Assembly: GCF_001507545.1 (NCBI RefSeq)
Contig: NZ_LQBP01000001.1
Span: forward strand, 310,001 to 374,000
Origin: Ruegeria profundi
GTDB taxonomy: Bacteria > Pseudomonadota > Alphaproteobacteria > Rhodobacterales > Rhodobacteraceae
Direction of reading: 5' to 3'
DNA: 64,000 bases
The position numbers and the translations under genes were made by a program. Below are positions 43,949 through 54,175 of the stretch, in pieces (within the stretch, counting starts at the first letter, position 1; each line of letters starts with the position of its first letter). The notes beneath the pieces were generated by a model that was not told where the DNA came from, did no database searches, and worked only from the letters and a program-made list of their open reading frames with translations.

Positions 43949-44995
43949 TTAGAATGGCATTGGATGCGCGCGATGGGCCTGACCGATCTCGGCCATCACC
44001 TCATCGGATAGCCGAAGATCCTTGCCTGCCAGAATATGCTCCAACTGTGCCACTGACGTCGCGCCAAAAATCGCGGACATCATGAAAGGCCGTGTGCGGC
44101 ACCAGGCCAGCGCCATATGGACCGGATCCAACTTGTGCCGTTCAGCGATCTCCAGATACGCGGCCACGGCCTGAAACACGCGGGGGCTGTTACGTCCGCC
44201 CATCTCAGCCACCAGGGACATGCGTGAGCCGTCAGGCACCGCTCCACCCTGATACTTGCCGGTCAAAAAGCCTGCGCCCAGTGGCGAAAAGGCCATCAGA
44301 CCGACATCCTCATGCACGCTCAGCTCAGCCATATCCGTATCGAAATGACGGCAAAGCAGCGAATACTCGTTCTGTACCGACGCGACCCGCGGAGCGCCCA
44401 TCTGCTCAGCGATCCGCAGCCATTGCGCAGTGCCCCACGCGCTTTCGTTGGACAGCCCAAAGGCACGGATGTTGCCCTTATTAACCTGCGCCTGCAACGC
44501 CTCAAGGCACTCTTGCATGTTGTCCAGAACTTCATTCGTATTTTGTCCCGACGGGGCATAGTTCCAGTTTTGCCGGAACATATAGCTGCCCCGGTTGGGC
44601 CAGTGAAACTGGTACAGATCAATGCAGTCTGTCTGTAGCCGCCGCAAAGAGCCCTCGATTGCCTCAGGGATCGTCTGCCCGGAAATGGGCGCACCGTCGC
44701 GGGCGTGGGCAAACCCCGCGCCAGAATGCTTGGTCGCCAGAATGTAATCCCCCCGGCGCGACGGGTTTGCCGCATTCCAATTGCCCAGAATCTCTTCGGT
44801 CCGGCCCACGGTTTCCTTCGAGATCGGGTTCACCGGATACATCTCGGCCGCGTCCACGAAATTGATCCCGGCATCCAGCGCCATGTCAATTTGAGTATGC
44901 GCATCCTCCTCGGACGTCTGCGCGCCAAATGTCATCGTTCCCAGGCACAGGTCTGTCACCATGATCCCCGTGCGGCCCAAAGGCTTCATTTCCAT
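43949..44995 (-). CDS. Aldo/keto reductase (Tas-like)
   Basis: A 348-residue NADP(H)-dependent (beta/alpha)8 oxidoreductase. The AKR tetrad is visible: Asp and Tyr in FVDAAEMY, Lys in LATKHSG and His in YQFHWPN. The long loop SGQNTNEVLDNMQECLEAL and the end AQLEHILAGKDLRLSDEV fit the Tas/IolS-like group. The natural substrate is unknown. It lies 37 bases before holC in the same direction, so might be read from the pepA-holC transcript. It converges with cdhR, where a 7-pair GC stem without a T-run stands between the stops. Confidence 0.9.
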   Translation of the reverse strand: MEMKPLGRTGIMVTDLCLGTMTFGAQTSEEDAHTQIDMALDAGINFVDAAEMYPVNPISKETVGRTEEILGNWNAANPSRRGDYILATKHSGAGFAHARDGAPISGQTIPEAIEGSLRRLQTDCIDLYQFHWPNRGSYMFRQNWNYAPSGQNTNEVLDNMQECLEALQAQVNKGNIRAFGLSNESAWGTAQWLRIAEQMGAPRVASVQNEYSLLCRHFDTDMAELSVHEDVGLMAFSPLGAGFLTGKYQGGAVPDGSRMSLVAEMGGRNSPRVFQAVAAYLEIAERHKLDPVHMALAWCRTRPFMMSAIFGATSVAQLEHILAGKDLRLSDEVMAEIGQAHRAHPMPF

Positions 44996-45032
44996 CTGTC
45001 TCTCTCCTGAGAAGTCTTTCGGGGCCAGAGCG

Positions 45033-45491
45033 TTATGCTTCGGCCTTTTTTTCCCAACGGCCCGACTCCTCGGACCAGTATTGCGCCGCGCAGCCTGCGG
45101 CTGTCAGCGCTTTCCACTGACCGCGCGCATGCTGAACGGCGTGATCATCATTGCCATCGAACAGGATGCAAACCCGTTCCAAAGTGGATACTTCATCCGC
45201 ATCCACAGGCGCGCCGTCTACCGCCATTACACAAGCCGGATCATTCGCGGCTTCTGGTTCAGTCGTCAGCAATATGGGCTGCGCCGCGTCATGCGGACCA
45301 CCGGCGCGGCCATGTGGCAAGAACCCATCTTCCGGTCCCAGCCACAGCTTTTCATCCAGCCAATCCATCCGCGCAGGATCGGTACCCCGCACGGCAATCT
45401 TCCATCCGGCCTGACGTGCCTTGTCCAGCAACACCGGCAGTGTTGCTTCCAAAGGCTGTCGCGTCAGGTGGTAGAAATAGACGGCGCCCAT
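45033..45491 (-). CDS. holC: DNA polymerase III subunit chi
   Basis: Clamp-loader accessory subunit that links polymerase III to single-strand binding protein. The 152 residues have the family opening MGAVYFYHLTRQPLEATLP and the conserved WLGPEDGFLPHG and VCILFDGND segments. The chosen ATG at 45491 lies four bases after the pepA stop. The pepA-holC pair is conserved even in E. coli. Confidence 0.9.
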   Translation of the reverse strand: MGAVYFYHLTRQPLEATLPVLLDKARQAGWKIAVRGTDPARMDWLDEKLWLGPEDGFLPHGRAGGPHDAAQPILLTTEPEAANDPACVMAVDGAPVDADEVSTLERVCILFDGNDDHAVQHARGQWKALTAAGCAAQYWSEESGRWEKKAEA

Positions 45492-45495
45492 CTTT

Positions 45496-46962
45496 TTACT
45501 CGAAGTGATCCTGCACAAGGCGGCTGAGCGCGCGAACACCCCAGCCGGTTGCCCCCTTGGGTGCGTAGGACGTTTCTGACGAAACCGAGGCCACACCCGC
45601 GATATCGAGATGAATCCACGGCGTTTCCTCTTTTACGAAACGCTGCAGGAACTGCGCTGCCGTGATCGAGCCTGCCGGGCGACCGCCGACATTCTTCATG
45701 TCCGCGATGCGCGATTTCAACTGTTTGTCATAGGCGTCGCCCAAGGGCATCCGCCACGCGCCCTCATCCTCGGCCTTGGCCGATTTCAGGAAGGCATCGC
45801 AGAACGTATCGTTGTTCGAGAAGACGCCCGCATTCTCGTGCCCAAGGCCGATGATGATCGCGCCGGTCAGGGTGGCAAGGTCGATCATGCCTACCGGCTT
45901 GAACCGCTCTTGCGCGTACCACATCACATCGCACAGAACCAAACGACCTTCGGCGTCGGTGTTGATGATCTCGACCGTGTCACCCTTCATCGACTTGACC
46001 ACGTCACCGGGGCGCGTGGCGTTGCCTGATGGCATGTTCTCAACCAGACCGACCAGACCCACGACATTGGCCTTGGCCTTGCGCTTGGCCAGCGCCCGCA
46101 TGGCGCCAGCAACGACCCCGGCACCGCCCATATCCATCGTCATATCTTCCATGCCGCCCGCTGGCTTCAGCGAGATACCACCTGTGTCGAATACAACGCC
46201 TTTTCCGACCAAGGCCAGCGGCGCATCGTCCTTGTCCCCACCGTTCCACTGCATCACAACAACCTTCGATGGGCTGACCGACCCCTGCCCGACGCTCAGC
46301 AGCGTGCGCATACCAAGCTCAGCCAGCTTGTCCTCTTCCAGAACCTCGACCTCAAGCCCCAACTCTTTCATCTCGACCAAACGCGCAGCGAATTCGGTGG
46401 TGGTCAGAACGTTGGCCGGTTCGTTGGTCAGATCACGCGTCATCCGCACACCATCGGCCACGGCGTAGAGCGGAGCGAAGGCGGCTTCGACTTCGTCAGA
46501 CTTCTGGTGGCTGATCGTGACAGAGCCGCCTTCGTCCGTGTCCTTGGTCTTGTGCGCATCAAACGCATAGCTGCGAAGCGCGATCCCCATAGCCAGCTCT
46601 TCCGTTCGAACCTGGCTGCCTGCCATCACAAGGATGTCCTTGCCGCCTGCCAGCTTTGCCAACGCCGCACCGGCCTTTCGCGCCTCGTCCGCGTCGGGAC
46701 GGCGCGGCAAGACCACGATATCCAGCGCTTCGGCCGCCATGCCGCCGGGCCAAGCCAGCGAGATCACGTCGCCAGTTTTGACCTTTTCAAACCGGTCGCT
46801 TTCAACCAACCGCGCCACCGCACCACGAGTCAGGCGGTTGGCGCGGCGCACTGCGGGGCTCATCTTTCCATCGGCCGGAATGATAATGGCGACCCTGCCC
46901 TCGGCCTGTGTCATTAGGTCCGCGTCGAAAGGTTGAAACCGGATCGGTACAAGACTGCTCAT
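45496..46962 (-). CDS. pepA: Leucyl aminopeptidase PepA
   Basis: M17 dinuclear metal aminopeptidase of 488 residues, cytosolic and hexameric. The C-terminal catalytic domain shows GKGVVFDTGGISLKP with metal ligands, and the diagnostic NTDAEGRLVL. The N-terminal macro-like domain is also complete. E. coli PepA additionally binds DNA; whether this one does is unknown. Divergent from lptG with 239 bases between. Confidence 0.96.
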   Translation of the reverse strand: MSSLVPIRFQPFDADLMTQAEGRVAIIIPADGKMSPAVRRANRLTRGAVARLVESDRFEKVKTGDVISLAWPGGMAAEALDIVVLPRRPDADEARKAGAALAKLAGGKDILVMAGSQVRTEELAMGIALRSYAFDAHKTKDTDEGGSVTISHQKSDEVEAAFAPLYAVADGVRMTRDLTNEPANVLTTTEFAARLVEMKELGLEVEVLEEDKLAELGMRTLLSVGQGSVSPSKVVVMQWNGGDKDDAPLALVGKGVVFDTGGISLKPAGGMEDMTMDMGGAGVVAGAMRALAKRKAKANVVGLVGLVENMPSGNATRPGDVVKSMKGDTVEIINTDAEGRLVLCDVMWYAQERFKPVGMIDLATLTGAIIIGLGHENAGVFSNNDTFCDAFLKSAKAEDEGAWRMPLGDAYDKQLKSRIADMKNVGGRPAGSITAAQFLQRFVKEETPWIHLDIAGVASVSSETSYAPKGATGWGVRALSRLVQDHFE

Positions 46963-47201
46963 CGCAAGCTCCTCAGATTCTGTTCACCAAGACCTAGCCC
47001 GCGCTAAGCATCTTGACCAGATAGCAGTTTTCCCCGCGCGCCAATTGCATTACAGTCCGGAAAAAAACCGACCGGATCGAGGGACAGTGAATTGGCGAAA
47101 CAGGGCAGGCATATGCCGAAGCGCATCTGCGTAGGCAATTGCGGCTATAGCCACATATGCCTCTGCTGCCACATCGACCCTCGCGGGTGGGAGGCTCGGC
47201 C

Positions 47202-48302
47202 GTGATCCTCGACCGTTATTTCGCCCGTCGTTTCATGCAGAGCTTTCTGGTTATCGGCGGTATTTTTCTCACGTTGATGATTCTCATCGACCTGGTCGAG
47301 CAAGCCCGGCGATTCAATTCAGAGAATCTGTCATTCGGCAAACTGTTACACCTAACCCTTTTGAATACACCGGCAGCCATTAACGAGATGCTGCCACTGC
47401 TGGTTATTCTGGCTACAATCGCGCTTTTTATTGGTATGGCGCGCAGCTCGGAACTGGTGGTGACGCGGGCCATTGGGCGATCAGGTATCCGTGCGTTGTT
47501 TGCCCCTGTGACGCTGGCGCTGATCATCGGCGCAATGGCTGTCGCGCTGCTGAACCCAATCTCAGCCGCCACATCCGAGGAATACTGGCGCCTTTCCGGA
47601 GCCTACAAGAACCAGGACAATTCCGCGCTATCGATTACGAGAGAAGGTGTATGGTTGCGTCAGGGTTCGATCAACGGGCAGTCCGTCATTCACGCTCGCG
47701 GCACAACGGCTTCAGACGCGCTTGAACTCACCCGGGTCACAATCATCACCTTCTCGCCGGATGGAAAACCGACGCAACAAATCATTGCCGACAAAGCACG
47801 CTTGTCGAGCGACTCGTGGGTTCTGTCGAACGCAAAGATCTGGTCGTTGGCAGATGACGTAAATCCTGAGGGCGCCGCCGAGGTACACGAGCAGATCGAA
47901 ATCCCCACCACTCTCACGCGGCAGAGAATTCTGGACACGCTGAGCCAACAGGGTCTGATTTCGATATATGATCTGCCCCAGCTTATCCGCGACCTCAAAG
48001 AGGCCGGGTTTTCCACCAAACAATATGAGGTGTGGCTGCAGGTCGAACTTGCGCGGCCTCTGTTTCTGATGGCAATGGTCATGATCGGCGCAGCCTTTAC
48101 CATGCGCCATGTTCGCTTTGGCGGCACGGGGATTGCGGTGTTGTCTGCCGTTCTGCTGGGCTTTGCCATCTACTTCGTTCGCAATTTTGCCCAAATACTC
48201 GGGGAAAACGGTCAATTGCCTATCTTAGTCGCAGCCTGGGCACCGCCCTTTGCAGCCATTCTTCTGTCTCTCGGTCTTCTGCTTCATGCGGAGGACGGCT
48301 GA
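47202..48302 (+). CDS. lptG: LPS export ABC permease LptG
   Basis: Permease of the LptB2FG complex that extracts lipopolysaccharide from the inner membrane. The 366 residues have three helices, a periplasmic beta-jellyroll (about 135-265) and three more helices. The opening ILDRYFARRFMQSF and the C-terminal GGTGIAVLSAVLLGFAIYFV point to LptG rather than LptF. A GTG at 47202 with GGGAGG 7 bases upstream starts the protein exactly at the family N-terminus; an ATG at 47157 is less likely. The usual lptF gene, expected between pepA and lptG, is missing. Confidence 0.9.
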   Translation: MILDRYFARRFMQSFLVIGGIFLTLMILIDLVEQARRFNSENLSFGKLLHLTLLNTPAAINEMLPLLVILATIALFIGMARSSELVVTRAIGRSGIRALFAPVTLALIIGAMAVALLNPISAATSEEYWRLSGAYKNQDNSALSITREGVWLRQGSINGQSVIHARGTTASDALELTRVTIITFSPDGKPTQQIIADKARLSSDSWVLSNAKIWSLADDVNPEGAAEVHEQIEIPTTLTRQRILDTLSQQGLISIYDLPQLIRDLKEAGFSTKQYEVWLQVELARPLFLMAMVMIGAAFTMRHVRFGGTGIAVLSAVLLGFAIYFVRNFAQILGENGQLPILVAAWAPPFAAILLSLGLLLHAEDG

Positions 48303-50464
48303 TGCGGCTCATTTCCAGCCTTTTGCTGTCCGGTGCCGTCGCTCTGGCGCTGCCAGCAGTGACCGCCGCACAGACCCAGCCATCAGCCAACCCGGCGCAG
48401 GATACACAACAGGAAGACCAGCCCGCCCTGCTTGTGGCGGACATGGTTTTCATCACGCCTGACCGTGTTTTGGTTGCTGAAGGCAACGTCGAAGCCTTTC
48501 AGGGCGACATCAAAATCACCGCTGACCGCATCACCTATGACCGAGAAAGCGGCGCACTTACGCTCGAAGGGCCAATCCGCATCGATGAGGCCGGAGAGAC
48601 AACGCTGCTGGCGGATTCGGGTGAACTGGATGACGGAATTCAGAACGGCCTGCTGATTGGCGCGCGAATGGTGTTCGACCAGCAGGTTCAGATTGCGTCG
48701 GTCCAGGCGACCCGTGCTGGCGGCCGGTATACGCAATTCAGCAAGGTATCGGCCACCTCATGTCACGTCTGCGCCAACGGGCGACCGCCAATCTGGCAGA
48801 TCCGCGCCCGGAAAGTGACGCATGATCAACTGGAACGGCAACTGTATTTTGAAGGCGCGCAATTCCGTGTGCTAGACCTGCCGGTGTTCTATTTTCCCTA
48901 TCTGCGGCTGCCTGACCCAACGTTGGAGCGCGCTACAGGGTTTTTGGTGCCCTCGGTGCGCACCACCTCGCAACTGGGAACGGGCCTGCAGGTACCGTAT
49001 TTCATCAAGTTGGGTGATCACAGGGACCTTACGCTCACCCCGTATGTTTCATCCAAGACTAAAACCCTTGGGCTGCGCTATCGTCAGGCTTTCAAGAAAG
49101 GCCGCATTCAGCTTGAAGGCGCCTATACACGTGACGATCTGCAACCGGACGAGGATCGCGGATACCTGTTTGCCAACGGTTGGTTCAATGTCCTGAACGG
49201 ATACCGTTTCCTTTTCAACATCAAGACCACGTCAGACGACGCATACCTCGCCGACTATGGCCTACCTGACTTTGACCGCCTGCGCAGTGAGATCGCGCTG
49301 GAGCGGATCAAACGCGACACTGCATTTCGTACCAGCTTTATCCACTACAAAACACTGCGTGACAGCGAAGATCAGGATGAAATCCCGTCGCGAGTGTTTG
49401 ATCTCTACTACCAAAAGCGCTTGTTCCCGACCTCTGTCGGCGGCGAGGTGCGGCTGGGCTTTATTGCCCACACTCATGAGCGGACCAGTGACGAGGATAT
49501 TATCGGGCGTGACGTCGCCCGTGCCACCGTTGATGCAGAATGGCTGCGCAACTGGACATTCGCGACCGGTCTGCGGGTCGAAGCGCGCCTGGGCGCATCA
49601 ATCGACAGGTTCGATATTCGCAATGACAGCGAGTTCCCTAACAACGTCACCCGAACTACGCCGCGCGCTGCGCTGACACTGCGCTATCCGCTTGGTAAGC
49701 AAGAGAGCTCGGGCGCGACGCAAGTCCTGGAACCGATTGCCCAGATCGGCTGGACCCATGTGTCCGACGAAGATATTCCAAACGACGAAAGCACGTTTCA
49801 GGAATTTGATCAGGGCAATCTGTTGTCCCTGTCCCGATTTCCCGCCCCGGATCGGCGCGAGGACGGGCTTACAGGTGTATTCGGGGTAAATTGGTCGCGC
49901 TACACGGCCGGGAACTGGCGCGCGCTGGTCACGATCGGTCAGGTGTTTCGCGCAGATGCCGACCCGAATTTCAACCTGACATCGGGTTTGCAGGGCACGT
50001 CCTCGGACCTGCTGTTGGCGGGACAGCTTAGCACGGCCAATGGCTGGACCTTGGCCGGCCGCGGCCTTTTGAACGGGGATTTCAGCTTTGCCAAGGCTGA
50101 ACTGCGTGCAGGCTGGCAACAACAGACAGTTGGTGCCACGGGCAGCTATGTCTGGCAAGAGCCCGACCCGGACGAAAATGTGGACGACGAGATTTCGGAA
50201 ATCCGGTTGACCGGGCGTTACAGGGTGGATGAAAACTGGAACACACGGGCGTCGGCGCAGTATGACCTTAGCGAATCTGAACCGATCCGTTATGGGCTTG
50301 GTGTGACGTATCGGAACGAATGCGTGCAGGTTAACATGAATGTCAGCAGGCGATTTACTTCGTCGTCAAGTATTGAGCCTTCGACCGAATTCGGGTTTAC
50401 CGTAGCCCTGACGGGTTACTCCGTCAAAAGTGGCGGCCAACAATACAAGAGAAGATGCAGTTGA
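48302..50464 (+). CDS. lptD: LPS-assembly protein LptD
   Basis: Outer-membrane beta-barrel that inserts lipopolysaccharide, 720 residues. A signal peptide (1-23) precedes an OstA/LptA-like jellyroll (about 40-155) and a large barrel rich in aromatic strand ends. Four cysteines are present, Cys154, Cys157, Cys674 and Cys719, the number and end-to-end placement needed for the inter-domain disulfides known in E. coli LptD. The ATG overlaps the lptG stop (TGATG), and the end overlaps surA by ten bases. Confidence 0.94.
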   Translation: MRLISSLLLSGAVALALPAVTAAQTQPSANPAQDTQQEDQPALLVADMVFITPDRVLVAEGNVEAFQGDIKITADRITYDRESGALTLEGPIRIDEAGETTLLADSGELDDGIQNGLLIGARMVFDQQVQIASVQATRAGGRYTQFSKVSATSCHVCANGRPPIWQIRARKVTHDQLERQLYFEGAQFRVLDLPVFYFPYLRLPDPTLERATGFLVPSVRTTSQLGTGLQVPYFIKLGDHRDLTLTPYVSSKTKTLGLRYRQAFKKGRIQLEGAYTRDDLQPDEDRGYLFANGWFNVLNGYRFLFNIKTTSDDAYLADYGLPDFDRLRSEIALERIKRDTAFRTSFIHYKTLRDSEDQDEIPSRVFDLYYQKRLFPTSVGGEVRLGFIAHTHERTSDEDIIGRDVARATVDAEWLRNWTFATGLRVEARLGASIDRFDIRNDSEFPNNVTRTTPRAALTLRYPLGKQESSGATQVLEPIAQIGWTHVSDEDIPNDESTFQEFDQGNLLSLSRFPAPDRREDGLTGVFGVNWSRYTAGNWRALVTIGQVFRADADPNFNLTSGLQGTSSDLLLAGQLSTANGWTLAGRGLLNGDFSFAKAELRAGWQQQTVGATGSYVWQEPDPDENVDDEISEIRLTGRYRVDENWNTRASAQYDLSESEPIRYGLGVTYRNECVQVNMNVSRRFTSSSSIEPSTEFGFTVALTGYSVKSGGQQYKRRCS

Positions 50465-51708
50465 TTTCAGGTTTCACCAGTTTCCTCCGCTCCGGTTGGC
50501 TTCGTTCGGTCGCCCCTGCCCTTGTCGGGGCAATGCTTGCTTTGGCATCACCACAGGCGCACGCGCAAAGCCCATTCTCACCGGCGATCAAGGTCAACCA
50601 GGACATAATCACCTGGTATGAACTGACACAGCGGCAGCAAATGTTGATTGCACTTGGCGCTCCGGGCGCGACCGAGGATGAAGTACGCGACGCCCTGATC
50701 GACGACAGGCTGCGCCGCCAAGTTATGCGCGAAGCCGGGATTGAAGCCGCCCCCGAAGACATCGAGCTTGGCATCGACGAATTCGCCGCGCGGGGACAGT
50801 TATCGACCGACCAGTTCCTGCAATTGCTGGCTGATGAAGGGGTCGATCGCGAAACTGTACGTGATTTTGTTGCAGATCAGCTTTCCTGGCGCGACTACGT
50901 CAGCGCGCGTTTCCTGTCACAAGCCCGCCCAAGCGAGGAAGAGATCAACCGTGCCCTTGGTGAAGCTGGTGGCGGAGGTTTGCAAGTACTGCTGTCCGAA
51001 ATCATCATCCCGGTTAATCCGCAAACCGTAGCGCAGGCCGAGCTTTTGGCGCAGGAAATTTCCCAGTTGCAGGGTTTTGATACGTTTTCATCGGCGGCAA
51101 CGCAGTATTCGGCGGCGGCCACGCGGGACAACGGCGGGCGTCTGGATTGGTTGAACCTGTCTGACCTTCCTCCTGCGCTTCAGCCAGTCGTGCTGGGGCT
51201 GAAGGACGGCGACATTACGCAGCCATTGTCACTGCCCAACGCCATCGCCCTGTTCCAGATGCGCGGCATCCGCGAGGTGGCCGCCGGAACGACCCGTTTT
51301 TCCGAGATCGACTACGCGATTTACAATTTGCCCGGTGGCCGCAGCGCCGAAACACTGGCAAGGGCTGCCAGGCTCCGCGAGGATATTGACACATGCGACG
51401 ACCTCTACGGCGTCGCGCAGGGTCAGCCGCCCGAAGTTCTGCAACGCATCCAGGCCAGCCCCAGCGAAATTCCGCGTGACATAGCGCTTGAGCTTGCAAA
51501 GCTCGATCTGAACGAGGTCTCGACGACGCTGACACGCAACAATGGTCAAACGCTGTTGTTCCTGATGCTCTGCACCCGCACCCGCGAACTGGGCGAGGAT
51601 ACGTCGCGCACCGACGTCGCCAACGCACTGACTCAACAGCGGCTTGCGGCTTTTGCAGAAAGCCTGCTGGCCCAGCTGCGTGCAGAAGCAAACATCGTCG
51701 AACAATGA
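50455..51708 (+). CDS. surA: SurA-type periplasmic peptidyl-prolyl isomerase/chaperone
   Basis: Outer-membrane protein chaperone of 417 residues. A signal peptide ends at AHAQ (about 37). The SurA N-terminal helical domain follows (IKVNQDIITWYELTQRQQML), then a parvulin domain of about 175-275 (LSEIIIPV ... FSSAATQYSAAATRDNGGRLDWLNLSDLPP). A second, divergent parvulin-like region with a Cys pair lies in the C-terminus. It starts inside the lptD end and overlaps pdxA by four bases; LptD is itself a SurA client. Confidence 0.92.
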   Translation: MQLISGFTSFLRSGWLRSVAPALVGAMLALASPQAHAQSPFSPAIKVNQDIITWYELTQRQQMLIALGAPGATEDEVRDALIDDRLRRQVMREAGIEAAPEDIELGIDEFAARGQLSTDQFLQLLADEGVDRETVRDFVADQLSWRDYVSARFLSQARPSEEEINRALGEAGGGGLQVLLSEIIIPVNPQTVAQAELLAQEISQLQGFDTFSSAATQYSAAATRDNGGRLDWLNLSDLPPALQPVVLGLKDGDITQPLSLPNAIALFQMRGIREVAAGTTRFSEIDYAIYNLPGGRSAETLARAARLREDIDTCDDLYGVAQGQPPEVLQRIQASPSEIPRDIALELAKLDLNEVSTTLTRNNGQTLLFLMLCTRTRELGEDTSRTDVANALTQQRLAAFAESLLAQLRAEANIVEQ

Positions 51709-52697
51709 CAGCGCCGATTGCGCTCAGCTGCGGGGAACCGGCTGGAATAGGCCCTGAGATTGCAGCAAAGGCGTGGTCGGCTATGCGCGATAGCTGCCCG
51801 TTCTTCTACATCGGCGATGCGGCGCATTTACCGCCTTCAACACCAGTTGCGCGCATTTCGCACCCGTCCGAGGCGATAGATACCTGCGCCACCGCTCTGC
51901 CGGTTCTTCAACTGGACTTTCCCGCGCCCAACGTGCCCGGGGAACCCGACCCAGCGAACGCGCCATCGGTGGTTGCCGCGATTGAGCAGGGCGTGTCACT
52001 GGTACAATCGGGTGCCGCGTCGGCGCTGTGTACGGCGCCAATTCACAAGAAAGCCCTGATTGACGGCGCTGGTTTTGGCTATCCCGGACATACCGAGTTT
52101 TTGGCCGCACTTGCAGGCCGGGACCGTGTTGTCATGATGCTGGCCAGCGATCAGTTGCGTGTGGTGCCAGCAACCATCCACATCCCACTGTCCGAAGTGC
52201 CCTCGGCGCTGACCCCCGAGTTGCTGACCGAAACCATCTTGATTACCGCTGAGGGACTACGACGCAATTTTGGCATCGCACACCCCCGGATTGCCGTTGC
52301 CGGGCTCAACCCGCATGCGGGCGAAGGTGGTAAAATAGGGTCCGAGGAAGTGGACTGGATCGCAAACCTGATCACTGATCTGCCTACGAAGGATTTTACC
52401 GTCACTGGCCCACACCCGGCGGATACGATGTTCCATGCCGCCGCCCGCGTCCGTTATGACGCAGCGATAGCGATGTATCATGATCAGGCACTGATTCCTA
52501 TCAAAACGCTGGATTTCGACAAAGGCGTGAACGTCACGCTTGGTTTGCCTTTTATCCGCACCTCACCCGACCACGGCACCGCGCTTGATATTGCTGGACA
52601 GGGTATCGCTACCCCCACCAGTCTGATCGAGGCTCTTAAGCTTGCACAGCGGATGGCGCACAGCTCAAAACTCAGCATGTCGGCAACCAAGTCATGA
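51705..52697 (+). CDS. pdxA: 4-hydroxythreonine-4-phosphate dehydrogenase
   Basis: Vitamin B6 synthesis (DXP-dependent branch): oxidises 4-phosphohydroxy-L-threonine. The 330 residues carry the family segments [27 protein letters not shown] with a metal-binding His, [11 protein letters not shown] and [14 protein letters not shown], with further His ligands, and the end [15 protein letters not shown]. Embedded in the surA-pdxA-rsmA order conserved from gamma- to alphaproteobacteria. Confidence 0.96.
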   Translation: MTAPIALSCGEPAGIGPEIAAKAWSAMRDSCPFFYIGDAAHLPPSTPVARISHPSEAIDTCATALPVLQLDFPAPNVPGEPDPANAPSVVAAIEQGVSLVQSGAASALCTAPIHKKALIDGAGFGYPGHTEFLAALAGRDRVVMMLASDQLRVVPATIHIPLSEVPSALTPELLTETILITAEGLRRNFGIAHPRIAVAGLNPHAGEGGKIGSEEVDWIANLITDLPTKDFTVTGPHPADTMFHAAARVRYDAAIAMYHDQALIPIKTLDFDKGVNVTLGLPFIRTSPDHGTALDIAGQGIATPTSLIEALKLAQRMAHSSKLSMSATKS

Positions 52698-53536
52698 GCG
52701 CGATCGACAATCTTCCCCCGCTGCGCGAGGTCATCGCAAAACACCAACTATCAGCACGCAAATCGCTGGGTCAGAACTTTCTGCTGGATCTGAACCTGAC
52801 GGCAAAAATTGCCCGCCAGGCTGGAGATCTCAGCGCATGCGACGTATTGGAAATCGGTCCCGGCCCTGGTGGATTGACACGCGGGCTGCTCTCTGAGGGC
52901 GCGCGGAAGGTTGTTGCTGTGGAGAAGGATACGCGCTGTATCGCGGCTCTTAACGACATTGCAGCGGCCTATCCCGGACGGCTTGAAGTGATCAACGGCG
53001 ACGCTCTGGAAATCGACCCTCTTGATCACCTGACGCAACCAATCCGAGTCGCAGCCAACCTGCCTTATAACGTAGGGACGGAGTTGCTGGTCCGCTGGTT
53101 GACCCCACCGCAATGGCCGCCTTTTTGGAAAAGCCTGACGCTGATGTTCCAACGAGAGGTCGCTGAACGTATCGTCGCCCAACCCGGCAGCAAAGCCTAT
53201 GGTCGCCTTGCCATCCTTGCTCAGTGGCGGGCCGAGGCGCGGATTACCATGTCTCTGCCCCCCGGCGCGTTTACCCCGCCACCCAAGGTGTCCAGCGCCG
53301 TTGTTCACCTGACGGCACTGCCCGAGCCGCGTTTTCCCGCAGACGCGACCACTTTATCACGTGTCGTTGCAGCCGCCTTCAATCAGCGGCGCAAAATGCT
53401 GCGGGCTTCGCTGAAGGGTGTTACGCCTGATATCGAAGACCGGCTTCTGGCCGCAGGGATCAAGCCGACGCAACGCGCCGAGCAGGTTCCACTTGAAGCC
53501 TTCTGCGCATTGGCCCGCGAAATTCAAAAAGACTAG
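52694..53536 (+). CDS. rsmA: 16S rRNA dimethyladenosine transferase (KsgA)
   Basis: Dimethylates the two adjacent adenines in helix 45 of 16S rRNA, 280 residues. SAM site [12 protein letters not shown] near 51-62, catalytic motif [11 protein letters not shown] near 118-128, and the C-terminal [11 protein letters not shown] region are all intact. Overlaps pdxA by four bases. Last gene of the lptG-lptD-surA-pdxA-rsmA run; a terminator follows after nine bases. Confidence 0.96.
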   Translation: MSAIDNLPPLREVIAKHQLSARKSLGQNFLLDLNLTAKIARQAGDLSACDVLEIGPGPGGLTRGLLSEGARKVVAVEKDTRCIAALNDIAAAYPGRLEVINGDALEIDPLDHLTQPIRVAANLPYNVGTELLVRWLTPPQWPPFWKSLTLMFQREVAERIVAQPGSKAYGRLAILAQWRAEARITMSLPPGAFTPPPKVSSAVVHLTALPEPRFPADATTLSRVVAAAFNQRRKMLRASLKGVTPDIEDRLLAAGIKPTQRAEQVPLEAFCALAREIQKD

Positions 53537-53545
53537 GCAAAAATG

Positions 53546-53573
53546 AAAAGCCCCGGAATGACCCGAGGCTTTT
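53546..53573. terminator. Bidirectional terminator between rsmA and the DUF4167 gene
   Basis: AAAAGCC and GGCTTTT form a stem extended by CGG/CCG after one mismatch. On the plus strand the stem ends in TTTT; on the minus strand it continues into TTTTCATTTTT. Both flanking genes end at this point. Confidence 0.75.
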
Positions 53574-53593
53574 GGCAATGCTGGTGTTTGCGT

Positions 53594-54175
53594 TTATTCC
53601 GCAGCTTCGGGTGCGTCGCCATCTGTATTCGGCGCTTCGTCTGCTGGCGCAGCCTTGGGCTTTCGCGTGCGCGGACGACGGGGAGGCTTTTCTTTCTTCT
53701 CGGGCACGTCTACCGCCGGAGCCGCAGTCTGACTTTCCGGCGTCTCGACCAGACCGGATTCAGGGGCTGACCCTTCGCTTGCGAAATCCATTACATCGGG
53801 CTGCGGCGATTCGGCCAAGTCGGCTTGGCGAGCGGCTTCACGCTCCTGCCGCTCGGCGCGCTCGCGGTCACGCTCGGCCTGCCGTTCGCGATTCTGGCGC
53901 TCCTGCTCTTCCCGGCGTGCTTCGATTTCGCGCTGTGCTTCGCTCAGCAAACGCAGGTAATGCTCGGCATGCTGCTGAAAGTTTTCCGCAGCTACACGGT
54001 CATTGGAAAGCTGGGCATCGCGCGCCAACTGGTTGTATTTGTCAATGATTTGCTGGGGCGTACCGCGCACCTTGCCTTCAGGACCCGAGCTGTCAAAAAC
54101 CCGGTTCACAACGTTGCCACCAGAAGGGCGATTGCGGTTATTCTTGGCCCGCGAGCGGGATTTGGAAGATCTCAT
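53594..54175 (-). CDS. DUF4167 protein
   Basis: A 193-residue, highly charged alphaproteobacterial protein. The conserved domain covers about 10-75: a basic beginning (SKSRSRAKNNRNRP), then VVNRVFDSSGPEGKVRGTPQQIIDKYNQLARDAQ and a helix with HAEHYLRLL. An Arg/Glu-rich single helix (about 80-120) and a disordered Pro/Ala/Lys tail follow. RNA or ribosome binding has been proposed for such proteins, but function is not established. The 243-base gap upstream shows no gene. It might be a long leader with an AT-rich patch near 54365-54390. Confidence 0.88.
   Translation of the reverse strand: MRSSKSRSRAKNNRNRPSGGNVVNRVFDSSGPEGKVRGTPQQIIDKYNQLARDAQLSNDRVAAENFQQHAEHYLRLLSEAQREIEARREEQERQNRERQAERDRERAERQEREAARQADLAESPQPDVMDFASEGSAPESGLVETPESQTAAPAVDVPEKKEKPPRRPRTRKPKAAPADEAPNTDGDAPEAAE

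Noticed and set aside
47157..47201. Longer lptG starting at ATG 47157
   Set aside because: GTG 47202 has GGGAGG at good spacing and begins exactly at the family N-terminus; the extra 15 residues are not conserved in type.
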